Below are positions 1-9,206 of a stretch of 64,000 nucleotides of DNA, piece after piece (position 1 is the first letter of the stretch; the number at the start of each line of letters is the position of its first letter). The DNA is from an uncultured cyanobacterium (GTDB taxonomy: Bacteria; Cyanobacteriota; Cyanobacteriia; Cyanobacteriales; Nostocaceae). The DNA is taken from positions 143,576 to 207,575 of the forward strand of contig CAIVAU010000116.1 of the NCBI GenBank assembly GCA_903903925.1, written 5' to 3'. The notes beneath the pieces were generated by a model. It did not search any database and was not told the DNA's origin. It worked only from the letters and a program-made list of their open reading frames with translations. The position numbers and the translations under genes are program-made.

Positions 1-84
1 ATAAAATCCATTTTTCGTACCAAAGAATAGGCACGAAACAGTAAAAATAACTGTTAAGACCGCCAAAATTAGCTTCACATCCAT
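1..84 (-). CDS. Small single-span membrane protein, partial (C-terminus outside window)
   Basis: An ATG at 84 (complement) opens a frame that stays open to the window edge. The 28 visible residues begin MDVKLILAVLTVIFTVSCLF and form one hydrophobic transmembrane segment, followed by GTKNGFY. It looks like one of the tiny (about 40-residue) single-span membrane proteins common in cyanobacteria; I do not recognise a named function. The Shine-Dalgarno upstream is weak. Only the N-terminus is visible, so the call rests on the clean hydrophobic profile. Confidence 0.5.
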   Translation of the reverse strand, partial: MDVKLILAVLTVIFTVSCLFFGTKNGFY

Positions 85-250
85 ACGTTTGTCGCCCTAT
101 ACTGAAGACTTTCTGATTCTAATCGAGAGAGGAATCACTCCATTAGAACAACAGCTAAATCTTTACTATGGTCGGGTAGATTCAGCAATAAGTACATTTA
201 CTTCAATAACTCTGATTGTAGAACCTTTTGGCAAACCTGTCTATCTATCC

Positions 251-370
<120 letters not shown>

Positions 371-373
371 TCT

Positions 374-1144
374 TTAAGACTTATAACTCAAAACTTCAAT
401 GACAGTATTCTCTGGTAACTTACCAGAACTAACAGTAATCGTGGCACTATTACTACGACGTACAGTCACACCCTGCATCAATGTGAGAAATTTATTAAGT
501 GGGGAAAGATCGCATTGAGCAGCATCAGCCGCTTGTGTACGGTACATTGTAGGAATAAGGATCTTGGGATTGAGAATTTGAACTGCCGCCTTGGCTTCCT
601 GAGCATTATAGGATTTTGAACCGCCACCCACCGGAACAAAGGCTATATCAGGACGCCCTATGAGGATTTTTTGCTCAATTGAAATGGGTGTAGCACATCC
701 TCCTAGATGCACGATGTTAATTCCTCCTTGCTTCCAGACCCAAGCAGTATTTGTGCCAAACTGCTTGCCACCTTTGCGATCATGGTCTGAGGCGGTTCCC
801 TCAACCTTGATGCCTTTGAACTGGTAAACCCCTGCTTCATAAATTAACTTGGGATTTCCAGGGAGATCTTGCACCGCACCTTCATCTAGCAATTGACTGC
901 TAATCAGCACCAAATCTGCTGCAACTTTCGGTGAGGGATAACCAGACGTGCAACCCCCTGCCCGAAACGGATTTACCAGAATCTTCGTCCCGCTACCAGT
1001 AAATAGAAAGCAACTATGACCCAACCACTGAATTGATAATGAACTGCTAGATTGGGCGGTAGCTTGAAATTCAGATCCTAAGTTAGTAACCAAACTTGTT
1101 ACTAACCCAGCCCCAGCGTAGCCCATCAACTTTCGTCGTTTCAT
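374..1144 (-). CDS. Metallo-beta-lactamase-fold protein with degenerate metal site
   Basis: A 256-residue protein of the UPF0173/L-ascorbate-lactonase-like branch of the metallo-beta-lactamase fold. The N-terminus ([19 protein letters not shown]) is a twin-Arg-like or Sec signal or anchor. The fold is recognisable from LGHSCFLFTGSGTKILVNPF, GVYQFKGIKVEG, FVPVGGG and ILIPTMY. The metal-binding positions are lost: the HxHxDH box reads SSQLLDE, the usual HxGD reads HLGG, and the MHYGT histidine is Met (TMYRT). It is therefore probably not a metal hydrolase; a binding or structural role is possible. Its ATG shares one base with the trpG stop (TAATG), suggesting translational coupling. Confidence 0.75.
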   Translation of the reverse strand: MKRRKLMGYAGAGLVTSLVTNLGSEFQATAQSSSSLSIQWLGHSCFLFTGSGTKILVNPFRAGGCTSGYPSPKVAADLVLISSQLLDEGAVQDLPGNPKLIYEAGVYQFKGIKVEGTASDHDRKGGKQFGTNTAWVWKQGGINIVHLGGCATPISIEQKILIGRPDIAFVPVGGGSKSYNAQEAKAAVQILNPKILIPTMYRTQAADAAQCDLSPLNKFLTLMQGVTVRRSNSATITVSSGKLPENTVIEVLSYKS

Positions 1145-1749
1145 TAATCGCGCTCTCTTGAGTGTAGATGTTGCAGAAAGTTTCGCAGTAATTGCTTTCC
1201 TGAATTTGTCAGTATACTCTCCGGGTGAAACTGGACGCCTTCAATGTGAGGATAGTTCCGGTGTCGCACTCCCATGATTGTGCCATCTTCAACCCAAGCT
1301 GTAATTTCTAGTACTTCTGGGCAAGTGTCACGATCTATCACCAAACTATGATACCGGGTTGCGGTCATTGGATTCTCTAATCCTTGGAAAACACCTACTC
1401 CAGTGTGATAAACCGAAGAAATTTTACCATGCATCAACTCGCGAGCTGAAACAATTTTACCACCGAACACTTGGCCAATACTTTGATGCCCCAAACAAAC
1501 CCCTAAAATTGGCAAGTTAGGTCCAAGTTGTTCAATCAATTTGAGGGAGATTCCGGCATCTTCTGGACGACCCGGTCCTGGGGAAATGACAATGCTCTCA
1601 GGGTTGAGGGCAAGAATCTCATCTAGGGAAATTTTATCATTGCGAAAAACCTTAATATCAGATGCAACTGGAAACTCTGTCGCCAGTTCTCCCAGATACT
1701 GTACTAAGTTATACGTAAAACTATCGTAATTATCTATGACTATAATCAC
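1144..1749 (-). CDS. trpG: Anthranilate/aminodeoxychorismate synthase glutamine amidotransferase
   Basis: A 201-residue class I glutamine amidotransferase that supplies ammonia for anthranilate (tryptophan) or 4-amino-4-deoxychorismate (folate) synthesis. The N-terminus [20 protein letters not shown], the nucleophile motif [10 protein letters not shown] and the C-terminal catalytic HPES ([10 protein letters not shown]) are all intact. Length is normal. The start is GTG. No trpE/pabB partner lies in the window, so TrpG and PabA roles cannot be separated; in many bacteria one subunit serves both pathways. It overlaps the downstream metallo-beta-lactamase-fold gene by one base. Confidence 0.93.
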   Translation of the reverse strand: MIIVIDNYDSFTYNLVQYLGELATEFPVASDIKVFRNDKISLDEILALNPESIVISPGPGRPEDAGISLKLIEQLGPNLPILGVCLGHQSIGQVFGGKIVSARELMHGKISSVYHTGVGVFQGLENPMTATRYHSLVIDRDTCPEVLEITAWVEDGTIMGVRHRNYPHIEGVQFHPESILTNSGKQLLRNFLQHLHSRERD

Positions 1750-1796
1750 AGCCTATAAATCTTAAATTAATTTAGTCAACAGTCAAAAAATATGAC

Positions 1797-2258
1797 TCAG
1801 AAAATGGACACAATTAAAGCGACCATTGGAGGGAGTAAGAGCATAGCAGCTACGAGGACTGCCACTAAAGCAGAAATTAGCACAGCACCTGCGGCACAAT
1901 CTTTAGCAACTTTTGCTAGATCATGATACTTTTGTTCAACCACCAAGTCAACAACCGACTCTATCGCTGTATTTAATAGCTCCATCACCAGAACTAAACC
2001 ACTAGTTATGCCAATGACAGCGATCTCCACTGCTTTTAAATGTAAAAAAATACTTAAGCCTATTGCTAGAACGCAAACACTTATGTGTATGCGAAAATTG
2101 CGTTGAGTTAGAAAAGCGTAGCTGATTCCATCCCAAGCATACTTAAAACTCACTAACAAATTCGAGGCAACTTGCCAGGAGACCCTTTCCTTGTTAACGA
2201 CTGTCGTGTCTAACTGGTTGGGTGTTGGTGGCAAAGAAACTCGTTGGGGCATAGGCAT
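1797..2258 (-). CDS. dgkA: Diacylglycerol kinase family protein
   Basis: A 153-residue integral membrane protein of the DgkA family (phosphorylation of diacylglycerol or undecaprenol). After a ~35-residue hydrophilic N-terminal extension come FKYAWDGISYAFLTQRNFRIH, then three hydrophobic segments, with the family signature ELLNTAIESVVDLV and the conserved KDCAAGAVLISA. All catalytic-box residues (Glu of MELLNTAIE, Asn, Asp of KD) are present. In cyanobacteria it commonly sits downstream of ybeY, as here (112 bp after ybeY on the same strand), and the two are likely co-transcribed. Confidence 0.92.
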   Translation of the reverse strand: MPMPQRVSLPPTPNQLDTTVVNKERVSWQVASNLLVSFKYAWDGISYAFLTQRNFRIHISVCVLAIGLSIFLHLKAVEIAVIGITSGLVLVMELLNTAIESVVDLVVEQKYHDLAKVAKDCAAGAVLISALVAVLVAAMLLLPPMVALIVSIF

Positions 2259-2369
2259 AGAAGTCTAACAGCAGAGAAGGTGTAGTAGTTTTCGCTGATT
2301 TTAGGCAATTTTCTTGACTAAATTCTTAAAGAATTAAAAAATAACACTAAACATTTATAAGGTGGCTCG

Positions 2370-2906
2370 TTACTCTATGCCAAAAGCAATACCTACTGAC
2401 TCCAATAAGAGGACTTGCTGTTTTAGCATTTGGCTCAAGCTTTCTTCGTCTGGATGATCCCAACCTAGCAGATGCAGCAATCCATGAGATGCTAACCAGG
2501 CTAATTCAGTTGGCAAAGGGTGATCCTGCTGTTGGGCTTGCCGCTGGGCTGTATCCAGAGAAATCACAATATCACCAAGATATAAAGACTCCGAGGCTAG
2601 TATTTCTTCACTTAGAGGATAGTCTCCCTCTAATGCTGCAAAGGATAAAACATCTGTTGGTTTATTTTGGTGACGATATTGAGCATTCAGCGATTGAATT
2701 TCTGTATCGTCTGTCAAACGCAGCCCGATTTCACAAATAGGTGATGAGGGATGAAAGCGCAGTATTTCTAGCCAGCGTTCAAACCAATCTTTCCAAATTT
2801 CAGCCGGAATTTGGGCATTACCATCACAACCATTTACAGCTTCTGTTTGACAAACTGCGTCACCACGATCCTGCACATATAGTTCAACTTGCACTTTTTT
2901 CCACAT
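2370..2906 (-). CDS. ybeY: Endoribonuclease YbeY (rRNA maturation factor)
   Basis: A 178-residue zinc metalloprotein for 16S rRNA 3' processing and ribosome quality control. The zinc motif H-x3-H-x5-H is intact in SHGLLHLLGWDH. Other hallmarks are NAQYRHQNKPTDVLSF and YLGDIVISL. I place the start at the ATG at 2906 (MWKKVQVEL) because ACAGGAGG precedes it at good spacing; an upstream TTG at 2942 would add 12 residues but has no ribosome-binding site. An insert around residues 20-40 (CQTEAVNGCDGNAQIPAEIW) fits cyanobacterial family members. Confidence 0.93.
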   Translation of the reverse strand: MWKKVQVELYVQDRGDAVCQTEAVNGCDGNAQIPAEIWKDWFERWLEILRFHPSSPICEIGLRLTDDTEIQSLNAQYRHQNKPTDVLSFAALEGDYPLSEEILASESLYLGDIVISLDTAQRQAQQQDHPLPTELAWLASHGLLHLLGWDHPDEESLSQMLKQQVLLLESVGIAFGIE

Positions 2907-2966
2907 AGCCTCCTGTAAAATTGTTAGTTGTTGGGTACCCAAAACATACTATTAACCACTAACCAG

Positions 2967-3122
2967 CTAGCGAGTTAGGTAAGCAAGACCCACAAGAACA
3001 GCCAAAAGCCCTACAGTGGACAACACAAAATGCTTCAGGGAAGTGCCACGCTTTTGCACCATGTTTCGCATGGCAAGCTTTACGTAGCTGGGTTGAGGTT
3101 CCGTGGAAGGAAAGTTACTCAT
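2967..3122 (-). CDS. Small DUF3285-like cyanobacterial membrane protein (51 aa)
   Basis: A 51-residue frame beginning MSNFPSTEPQPSYVKLAMRN and ending with a hydrophobic helix (FVLSTVGLLAVLVGLAYLTR). A basic stretch (RNMVQKRG) precedes the single transmembrane segment, suggesting an N-in orientation. The layout (Pro/Ser-rich start, YVKLAMRNMVxKxG core, C-terminal helix) resembles a conserved cyanobacterial family of unknown function that I associate with DUF3285, from memory. GGAGG lies just upstream of the ATG. It sits between prfB and ybeY on the same strand, so it is probably in the same transcript. Confidence 0.75.
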   Translation of the reverse strand: MSNFPSTEPQPSYVKLAMRNMVQKRGTSLKHFVLSTVGLLAVLVGLAYLTR

Positions 3123-3240
3123 CTAGACCTCCATATACTTAACTAACATGTTGGCGCAATCCTCATCCTTGCTGTGCAGGGTTGCTGACGATGATTTCTT
3201 TCAATACTGTAACAGTTTGTTGAGTATTCAGGTAATTTGC

Positions 3241-3341
3241 GTGGGGAGTGGGGAATAGGGTGTGGGGTGTGGGAGGTAAGGAAGGGGAAGAATGTGAGAA
3301 AAACATGACTCTTTATACTTCCCCACACTCCCCACACCCTA
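3241..3341. repeat. G/T-rich heptamer-like repeats as inverted arms
   Basis: The arm at 3241-3290 (GTGGGGAGTGGGGAATAGGG type) and its complement at 3321-3341 (CCCCACACTCCCCACACCCT) flank about 30 bases. Transcription through them would give a large G/C-rich stem. The second arm runs directly into the prfB stop codon. Confidence 0.7.
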
Positions 3342-4455
3342 ATTCTCCACCAACTGGTTTTCTTGCCGCAGATAGGCTTGGATGAACTTGTTAAGGTCAC
3401 CATTCATGACATCAGAGATGGCAGTCGTCTCCACATTAGTACGCAAATCCTTTACCATCTGGTAGGGATGAAAAACATAATTACGGATTTGGTTACCCCA
3501 AGAAGCTTCTACCATATCACCTCGAATTTCGGCTACTTCTTTGGCATGTTGTTCTTTAGCAACGACCAGTAGCTTAGCCTTGAGGCGGGCAAGCGCTTTC
3601 TCTTTATTTTGCAGTTGACTGCGTTCTTCGGTACAACGTACAGCAATACCAGTGGGAATGTGAACAACTCGCACTGCTGTTTCTACTTTGTTAACATTTT
3701 GCCCACCCTTACCACCAGCCCTAGATGTAGTAATCTCCAAGTCCTTATCAGGAATTTCCAGACGCACAGTATTATCTATTTGCGGCATCACTTCGACGCC
3801 TGCGAAACTAGTTTGTCGCTTACCATTGGCGTTGAAAGGTGAAATCCGCACCAATCGGTGAGTACCTGTTTCGGGTCTCAAGTAGCCATAGGCATAGCGA
3901 CCCGTCATTTCCAGGGTTGCCGATTTAATTCCTGCTTCATCACCCTCAGAAAGTTCGATTAAATGCACCTTATAGCCTTGGTTTTCTCCCCAACGGGTAT
4001 ACATCCGCATCAACATTTCTGCCCAGTCTTGAGCATCAGTGCCACCAGCACCCGCATTGATCGTCAGCACCGCGCCTTCTTGATCGTAGGGTCCGGAAAG
4101 TAACTGTAGCAACTCCCACTGGTCAAGTTCGTGATTGAGCTTGGTAATGGTAGATTCTGCTTCTTGTAGTAGCCCATCATCCGTTTCTAACTCCAAGAGT
4201 TCTAGTACTGCCTTGGAATCTTCCAGATTAGCTCGCCATCGGTGATACTGTTGCAGGTGTTCTTTCAGGTTGTTAAGTTCTTGCAGCGTCCCTTGGGCTT
4301 GAATTTGGTCATCCCAGAATTCTGGTTGTGTCGAGATTTTTTCCAGGTCTTGAATTTTAGCAGTAAGTGCAGGAATGTCAAAGATAGTCCTGGGTTTTAC
4401 CCAGGCGACCAGACAACGTTTCGATTTCGCGTTTGAGTTCTAATACTTCCATCAT
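3339..4455 (-). CDS. prfB: Peptide chain release factor 2, expressed via programmed +1 frameshift
   Basis: RF2 releases peptides at UGA and UAA. Two frames make one protein: a 25-codon leader from ATG 4455 ([20 protein letters not shown]...) ends at CTT TGA C, and the main frame continues from GAC (4379) to the stop at 3339, giving about 371 residues, the usual RF2 length. The anticodon-mimic SPF tripeptide (RISPFNANG) and the catalytic GGQ ([13 protein letters not shown]) are intact. The CUU-UGA-C slip site is the classic autoregulated one, so this is not a broken gene. An annotator ignoring the shift would start it at an internal ATG (4196) and lose domain 1. The stop codon lies inside a repeat tract. 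Confidence 0.95.
4377..4383 (-). promoter_or_regulatory. prfB programmed +1 frameshift site (CTTTGAC)
   Basis: The complement reads CTT TGA C at codons 25-26 of the leader frame. The in-frame UGA is decoded by RF2 itself, so low RF2 favours slippage of the CUU-bound tRNA to UUU and continuation at GAC. An AGGAC lies just upstream, in the place of the stimulatory internal Shine-Dalgarno. Confidence 0.9.
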
Positions 4456-4576
4456 GTTTGCTGTTGTAGGCGATCGCCCTCTATTTTATATATCTATTTA
4501 ATTTTATCTACTCTTAACTGAAAAGACGTGCCTTTGTACAGTACAATTCATAAAGGTAATAAACTTTACAATATTT

Positions 4577-5884
4577 TCAAAGTTTCTTTACAACTTTGGC
4601 TTGCTTGAGCGGGATTTCGATGACAAACTCGGTTCCCTGCCCTAGTGTGGAGTGGCAGTAGATCTTGCCGCCGTGTTTTTCGGTGACAATCTGATAACTA
4701 ATAGAGAGTCCCAGTCCTGTACCTTTGCTGATCGGTTTGGTGGAGAAGAAAGGCTCAAAGACTTTGTCACAAAGACTGGCATCAATACCAAAACCATTGT
4801 CCGCGATGCTGATGGTGATGATATTATTCAGTGATAGTTGAGTACGAATGGTGATGACACTGGGATCACAGAGAATCTCTTCAGGGTGAAGCTGCTGACC
4901 CCGTTCTTCCAGAACATCGATAGCATTTGCCAGAATGTTCATGAACACCTGATTAAGTTGGCTGGGATAACACTCTACGGAGGGGAGTTGCCCGTACTCT
5001 CGCACAATGTGAATGCTGGAGTGACCAGGTTTGGCTTTCAGGCGATGTTGCAAAATCAGCAGAGTACTTTCAAGTCCTTCATGGAGATCAACTGCTTTGT
5101 ATTCTGCTTCATCCAGTCGGGAGAAGTTTCGTAAAGAGAGAACAAGTTGCTGGATGCGATCGCTACCCACTTTCAAAGATTTGAGTAGCTTGGGCAAGTC
5201 TTGTACCAGATAATCCACATCGACTTCCTTCATCCAGGCTTGAATTTTGGGATGGGGCTGGGGATAGCATTCCTGATACAGAAGCAGCAAGGTGATCAGA
5301 TTCTGGATATATTCTTCAGCAGGCACCAGATTGCCGTGGATAAAACACAAGGGATTGTTAATCTCGTGTGCTAAACCCGCCATCATTTGACCAAGGCAGG
5401 ACATTTTCTCATTCTGGATCAAATGTCTCTGGGTCTGTTTGAGATGGTCTAGGGTCTGAGAAAGCTCAGTGCTGCGGTGTTCCAGTGCCTTTTGGGAATC
5501 ACGGAGTTGCAGATGTATCCGAATCCGTGCCAGGGCTTCTTCATGCTGGATGGGCTTAGTAATGTAATCGACTGCTCCCATACTTAGCCCCTTGACCTTA
5601 TCCACCGTGTCAGACAGCGCTGTCATAAAAATCACAGGAATGTCGCGGGTGGCAAGGTTAGCTTTAAGGCGCTGGCAGGTTTCAAACCCATCAATCCCCG
5701 GCATCATCACATCCAGCAGAATGATATCAGGATGGTAGGACTGGAGGCGTTGCAGGGCAGCTTCTCCAGTTTTGGCGATCGCCACCCGGTAGCCAATCTC
5801 ACTTAAGACATCGAACAAGACTTGAATATTGGTGGGATTATCATCTACAACTAGAATGGTTCCAGATGGGGTTTCAACAGACAC
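4577..5884 (-). CDS. Response regulator-histidine kinase hybrid (REC-HisKA-HATPase)
   Basis: A 435-residue soluble protein. An N-terminal receiver domain (~8-125: VVDDNPTNIQ, phospho-acceptor Asp in DIILLDVMMPG, Lys in YITKPI) is followed by a coiled coil (~130-160), a HisKA box with the phospho-His (GLAHEINNPLCFIHGN), and a complete ATPase domain (N box NILANAID, G1 ADNGFGI, G2 GTGLGLSI). No membrane segment or input domain. The GTG start has AAGGAG at proper spacing. It follows the membrane hybrid kinase gene by 29 bp and is probably its downstream phosphorelay partner. Output is unknown. Confidence 0.92.
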   Translation of the reverse strand: MSVETPSGTILVVDDNPTNIQVLFDVLSEIGYRVAIAKTGEAALQRLQSYHPDIILLDVMMPGIDGFETCQRLKANLATRDIPVIFMTALSDTVDKVKGLSMGAVDYITKPIQHEEALARIRIHLQLRDSQKALEHRSTELSQTLDHLKQTQRHLIQNEKMSCLGQMMAGLAHEINNPLCFIHGNLVPAEEYIQNLITLLLLYQECYPQPHPKIQAWMKEVDVDYLVQDLPKLLKSLKVGSDRIQQLVLSLRNFSRLDEAEYKAVDLHEGLESTLLILQHRLKAKPGHSSIHIVREYGQLPSVECYPSQLNQVFMNILANAIDVLEERGQQLHPEEILCDPSVITIRTQLSLNNIITISIADNGFGIDASLCDKVFEPFFSTKPISKGTGLGLSISYQIVTEKHGGKIYCHSTLGQGTEFVIEIPLKQAKVVKKL

Positions 5885-5913
5885 AGGTAAACTCCTTAAA
5901 ATGAATAGAAGAT

Positions 5914-8040
5914 CTAGACATGGGGTTCTAGCAACCTGAGAATGCCTTCATCATCAAAGTGCTGGCTCAATTCCAACACTTTGTTGGCAAAGGGCGCGTA
6001 TTGAGGATTGATTTCCTTGAGATGGTTGGCTTCCTGTTGCAGGTCGCGCATAAAGCCATCTTTGGCTGCTTGGTAAAGGGCTGCGAGTTCCTCGGATGAC
6101 GGCACTACGCAATCCGCTGGATTGGACATCACCACTGATGGTTCAGCCTCTGATGGAGTTTCGTAAACCCACTGCAACTTCAGATATCGCTGTAGCTCAC
6201 CCAACAGTGCGGTGAAGTCAACCGGCTTGGGAAAGAAGCTACTACAGCCTGCATCCATCGTCTCCTGCATATTCACTTGAGACAGGCTGGCAGGGGAGGC
6301 AATAATGGGTGTATGAACAAAATCGGGCAGTTGACGTAGGCGGCGGGTCATTTCCAACCCCGTCATCTGGGACATTATGATATCCGTAATGATCAAGTCT
6401 GGGCGTATTTGAAGGGCTTTGTCCAATCCAGTAGACCCATCGTCTGCCTCTGTTAACTTGAAGCCTAGGGGAGTCAGCATTCCCATCACCACCGCACGAT
6501 TTTCTCGGCGATCATCAATCACCAAAATTTTGCGTCGTTCACCCTGGTAACCCATCACCTTTTGGTTGCTACTAGCAGGTTGGGAGAACCAATCGGCAGC
6601 GGAGGGCAACTCCACGTCAAACCAGAAACTGCTGCCTTTGCCCAAGATACTGTTAACCTGAATCGTACTGCCCATCATCTGAACAATTTGTTGACCAATA
6701 GCCAGTCCCAATCCCGTGCCTTCGCTGTTGCGATCGCGCTTCCCCGCTTGCTCAAAGGGTAAAAAGATCGCCGCTAATTTTTCTGATGGAATACCAATAC
6801 CAGTATCTTCAACGTGGAAGCGAATTTTTTGGGTTTTCGCTGGGGAGTTTTCGAGAACACTGACAGTAAAGGTGACGCTGCCAAAGTCAGTGAATTTGAC
6901 GGCGTTGCTGAGGAGGTTAAGTAAGACTTGCCGCAGGCGTTTGTCGTCTGCATGGACGGCAGTGGGCAGATCAGCAGCGGGATGGTAGTGGAAGGCAACG
7001 CCCTTTTGTTCAGCTTTGATGCGGCAGATTTCCACCGTGGTAGTCAGGAAGTTTGTCAGATGGAAGTCTTGAAGATAGAGATCCATCTTCTGCACTTCTA
7101 GTTTGGAGAGATCCAAAATGTCGTTGATGAGCGTTAGCAGGTGAGAACCGCACTGATGAATCACGCCCAAGCCTTTAAGTTGCTTCTCAGTGGTGGCGGG
7201 GTCGCGCTCGAGGATCTGGGCGTAGCCAAGAATGCCATTTAGGGGAGTGCGGAGTTCATGGTTCATGTTGGCAAGAAATTCGCTCTTAGTGAGGTTGGCA
7301 ACTTCTGCTGCTTCCTTTGCCTGTTGCAACTCTCTGGTTCGCTCAACTACCCGGTACTCTAGTCCCTCATTGAGACGTTGGATGGATTCCTCGGTTTGGA
7401 TTCGTTTGCGGATTTCCTTGTAAATTAGCCAGTAGACCGCACCGAAAATCAGTAAATTCAAGACAATGCCTCCGGAAAAGGCAACGGTTGTTTGTTGGGC
7501 ACTGGTGACAGAGATTTGCTGCTGTTGCCGCACTGCCCAGACTGTTTTAGCATCGAGTTTTCGGAGCGTCTCCTGGATCTGGCTCATGATCTTTACTCCC
7601 TGGTCCAGTTTGATGCGGGCGATCGCGGCTTCTAGCCCCTGTCGCTGCCGCAGGTCGATGGTCTGCTGCAAGTCCTCTAATCGCTGTTGAACCAACAGAT
7701 GAAGCTCCCGTACGTAGCTTTCCTGTTCGGTATTGCCGACGATAGACTGTTGCAGCAACTCAGTTTCTTGATCAAGGCTGAATAATGCGCTGATGTAGGG
7801 TTGCAGATCCTCTGTCTCTCCGGTTAGCAAATAGTTGTATTGACCGTTTTCAGCGTCTTTTAATTTAGACGAAATGTTAGTTAGACGATAGCTAACTTCT
7901 AGCGCCGCTTGCGTCCGGCGGGTTGCTTCTACCGTGCGGTTGACACTCCAAAATACAGCCCCACTGACCAGGAACGAAAAAAGTGTCGCGGTGGTTAAAC
8001 TACCTGCAATTTGAAGAAAAAAGGTTCGATTTTTGTTCAT
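5914..8040 (-). CDS. CHASE3-type membrane hybrid sensor histidine kinase
   Basis: A 708-residue membrane kinase. TM1 is near residues 10-32 and TM2 near 182-207. The periplasmic helical segment between ([20 protein letters not shown]...) has the features of a CHASE3 sensor. A coiled coil (~215-245) leads to HisKA ([18 protein letters not shown]), a complete HATPase (N box [11 protein letters not shown]1 DTGIGI, G2 GTGLGLAI) and a C-terminal receiver (VIDDRRENR, phospho-Asp in DLIITDIIM, Lys in FFPKPV). The last ~80 residues form a helical tail. It lies 15 bp after the ModA-like lipoprotein gene, suggesting the binding protein feeds ligand information to this sensor (inference). Confidence 0.92.
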   Translation of the reverse strand: MNKNRTFFLQIAGSLTTATLFSFLVSGAVFWSVNRTVEATRRTQAALEVSYRLTNISSKLKDAENGQYNYLLTGETEDLQPYISALFSLDQETELLQQSIVGNTEQESYVRELHLLVQQRLEDLQQTIDLRQRQGLEAAIARIKLDQGVKIMSQIQETLRKLDAKTVWAVRQQQQISVTSAQQTTVAFSGGIVLNLLIFGAVYWLIYKEIRKRIQTEESIQRLNEGLEYRVVERTRELQQAKEAAEVANLTKSEFLANMNHELRTPLNGILGYAQILERDPATTEKQLKGLGVIHQCGSHLLTLINDILDLSKLEVQKMDLYLQDFHLTNFLTTTVEICRIKAEQKGVAFHYHPAADLPTAVHADDKRLRQVLLNLLSNAVKFTDFGSVTFTVSVLENSPAKTQKIRFHVEDTGIGIPSEKLAAIFLPFEQAGKRDRNSEGTGLGLAIGQQIVQMMGSTIQVNSILGKGSSFWFDVELPSAADWFSQPASSNQKVMGYQGERRKILVIDDRRENRAVVMGMLTPLGFKLTEADDGSTGLDKALQIRPDLIITDIIMSQMTGLEMTRRLRQLPDFVHTPIIASPASLSQVNMQETMDAGCSSFFPKPVDFTALLGELQRYLKLQWVYETPSEAEPSVVMSNPADCVVPSSEELAALYQAAKDGFMRDLQQEANHLKEINPQYAPFANKVLELSQHFDDEGILRLLEPHV

Positions 8041-8055
8041 GGTGTCACCTGCCTC

Positions 8056-8859
8056 TTAAAATTTTGCCACTGAGTTTGGGGTGACAGTAAACCCATATTT
8101 CTGAAACACTGCCTCTGCCTCGGCACTCTTCAAGAAATTAATCAAGGCAATTGCCTCTGGCATGTTGTGACTCTTTTTGAGAACTGCCAGACTGGTTTTT
8201 ACGGGGCGGTGGAGATTTGGTGGTGCGATCTCTACGACTTTAACTTGACTGGAGAGTTTGGCATCGGTGAGGAAGGTGATGCCAGCATCGACTTTCTTGG
8301 CTTCGACCGCCTTCAGCACTTCGCGCTGATCGAGCATTGCCCATTTCACCTTCGATTGCAGCGACGTAAATATACCAAGATTCACCAGGATATCTTTGGT
8401 GTAGATGCCGAGTGCAACCTGCTCAACGGGCAGAGAGACGGTTTTAACCAGATCGCTGGTCAAATCTTTAAAGCTTGAAATGGGGAGGGTCGAATCTTTG
8501 GGAACAATTAACGCAATTTGGTTGCCGACAAAATTCTGGCGAGTCCCTGGCAGAATAGCTCCCTTTTTCTCTAGCTCATCCATGGGGCTTGGATCAGCCG
8601 CGACAAAAATATCAAACGGTTCTCCCTGAACAATTTGCTCCTTGATTATTCCAGTTCCAGCAAACTGATAGCTAACCACGACATTTGGAACTTGCTGCTG
8701 GTAGAGCTGATCAATTTCCTGCAAAACATCTCGAAATGTCCCCGCTGCTCCAACATATAAAGAAACGGCTTTGAGGTCTGGAGAGGAGGTGCAACTTCCT
8801 AGCCACAGACAAAGTAGGAAGCTTGCGAGCCATAACATAGCCCATCGAAAGAGTTTCAT
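8056..8859 (-). CDS. ModA-like periplasmic substrate-binding lipoprotein
   Basis: A 267-residue binding protein of the molybdate/tungstate (ModA) family. Signal and lipobox: LASFLLCLWLGSC, with Cys the likely lipidation site. Mature motifs fit ModA: LYVGAAGTFRDVLQEID, YQFAGTGIIKEQIVQGEPFDIFVAADPSPMDELEKKG, and the C-terminal ALINFLKSAEAEAVFQKYGF. I choose ATG 8859 (MKLFRWAML) over a TTG at 8901 because it gives a clean signal peptide. No modB/modC is nearby; instead two histidine kinase genes follow, so it may act as a sensory rather than a transport protein. The oxyanion specificity is not proven. Confidence 0.82.
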   Translation of the reverse strand: MKLFRWAMLWLASFLLCLWLGSCTSSPDLKAVSLYVGAAGTFRDVLQEIDQLYQQQVPNVVVSYQFAGTGIIKEQIVQGEPFDIFVAADPSPMDELEKKGAILPGTRQNFVGNQIALIVPKDSTLPISSFKDLTSDLVKTVSLPVEQVALGIYTKDILVNLGIFTSLQSKVKWAMLDQREVLKAVEAKKVDAGITFLTDAKLSSQVKVVEIAPPNLHRPVKTSLAVLKKSHNMPEAIALINFLKSAEAEAVFQKYGFTVTPNSVAKF

Positions 8860-9206
8860 ACCGAATTTTTTGGGAGGATTGCTTGTTGATAGTGTTCCCA
8901 AAAAGCTCTCCTCTACCTCAGGGCAAATGTATTTGATTTTTTTGAATTTTCATAAGGGGTTATGGCAAATCCATTTTACCCTGAACCCTAACCCCTAAAC
9001 TTTCTACATTTAATTCAAATAACTTAAACCAAAAGCGTGATCAAAATATATCCGTATAAATGCTGATATTCACGGTCAGACTTATTATAAGTTCAGTAGA
9101 ACGACTATGGTTTCTTCTGCTGCTCTTAAGGAAAATAATTTTAGATTAAATAATGGTTTATGCAACTCAAAGTTTTTAGAAACCGAGTTGTCACAAAGGA
9201 TTTTTT
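8860..9206. other. Intergenic region between modA-like gene and sigF
   Basis: About 347 bp between divergent genes, AT-rich. I see no gene, no repeat tract and no strong hairpin. It must hold the promoters of both the sensor operon (leftward) and sigF (rightward). AAGGATTTTTT just before 9207 provides the sigF ribosome-binding site. Confidence 0.6.

Noticed and set aside
3339..4455. prfB as a frameshifted pseudogene
   Set aside because: The shift is at the canonical CTTTGAC site and both halves are intact; this is programmed frameshifting.
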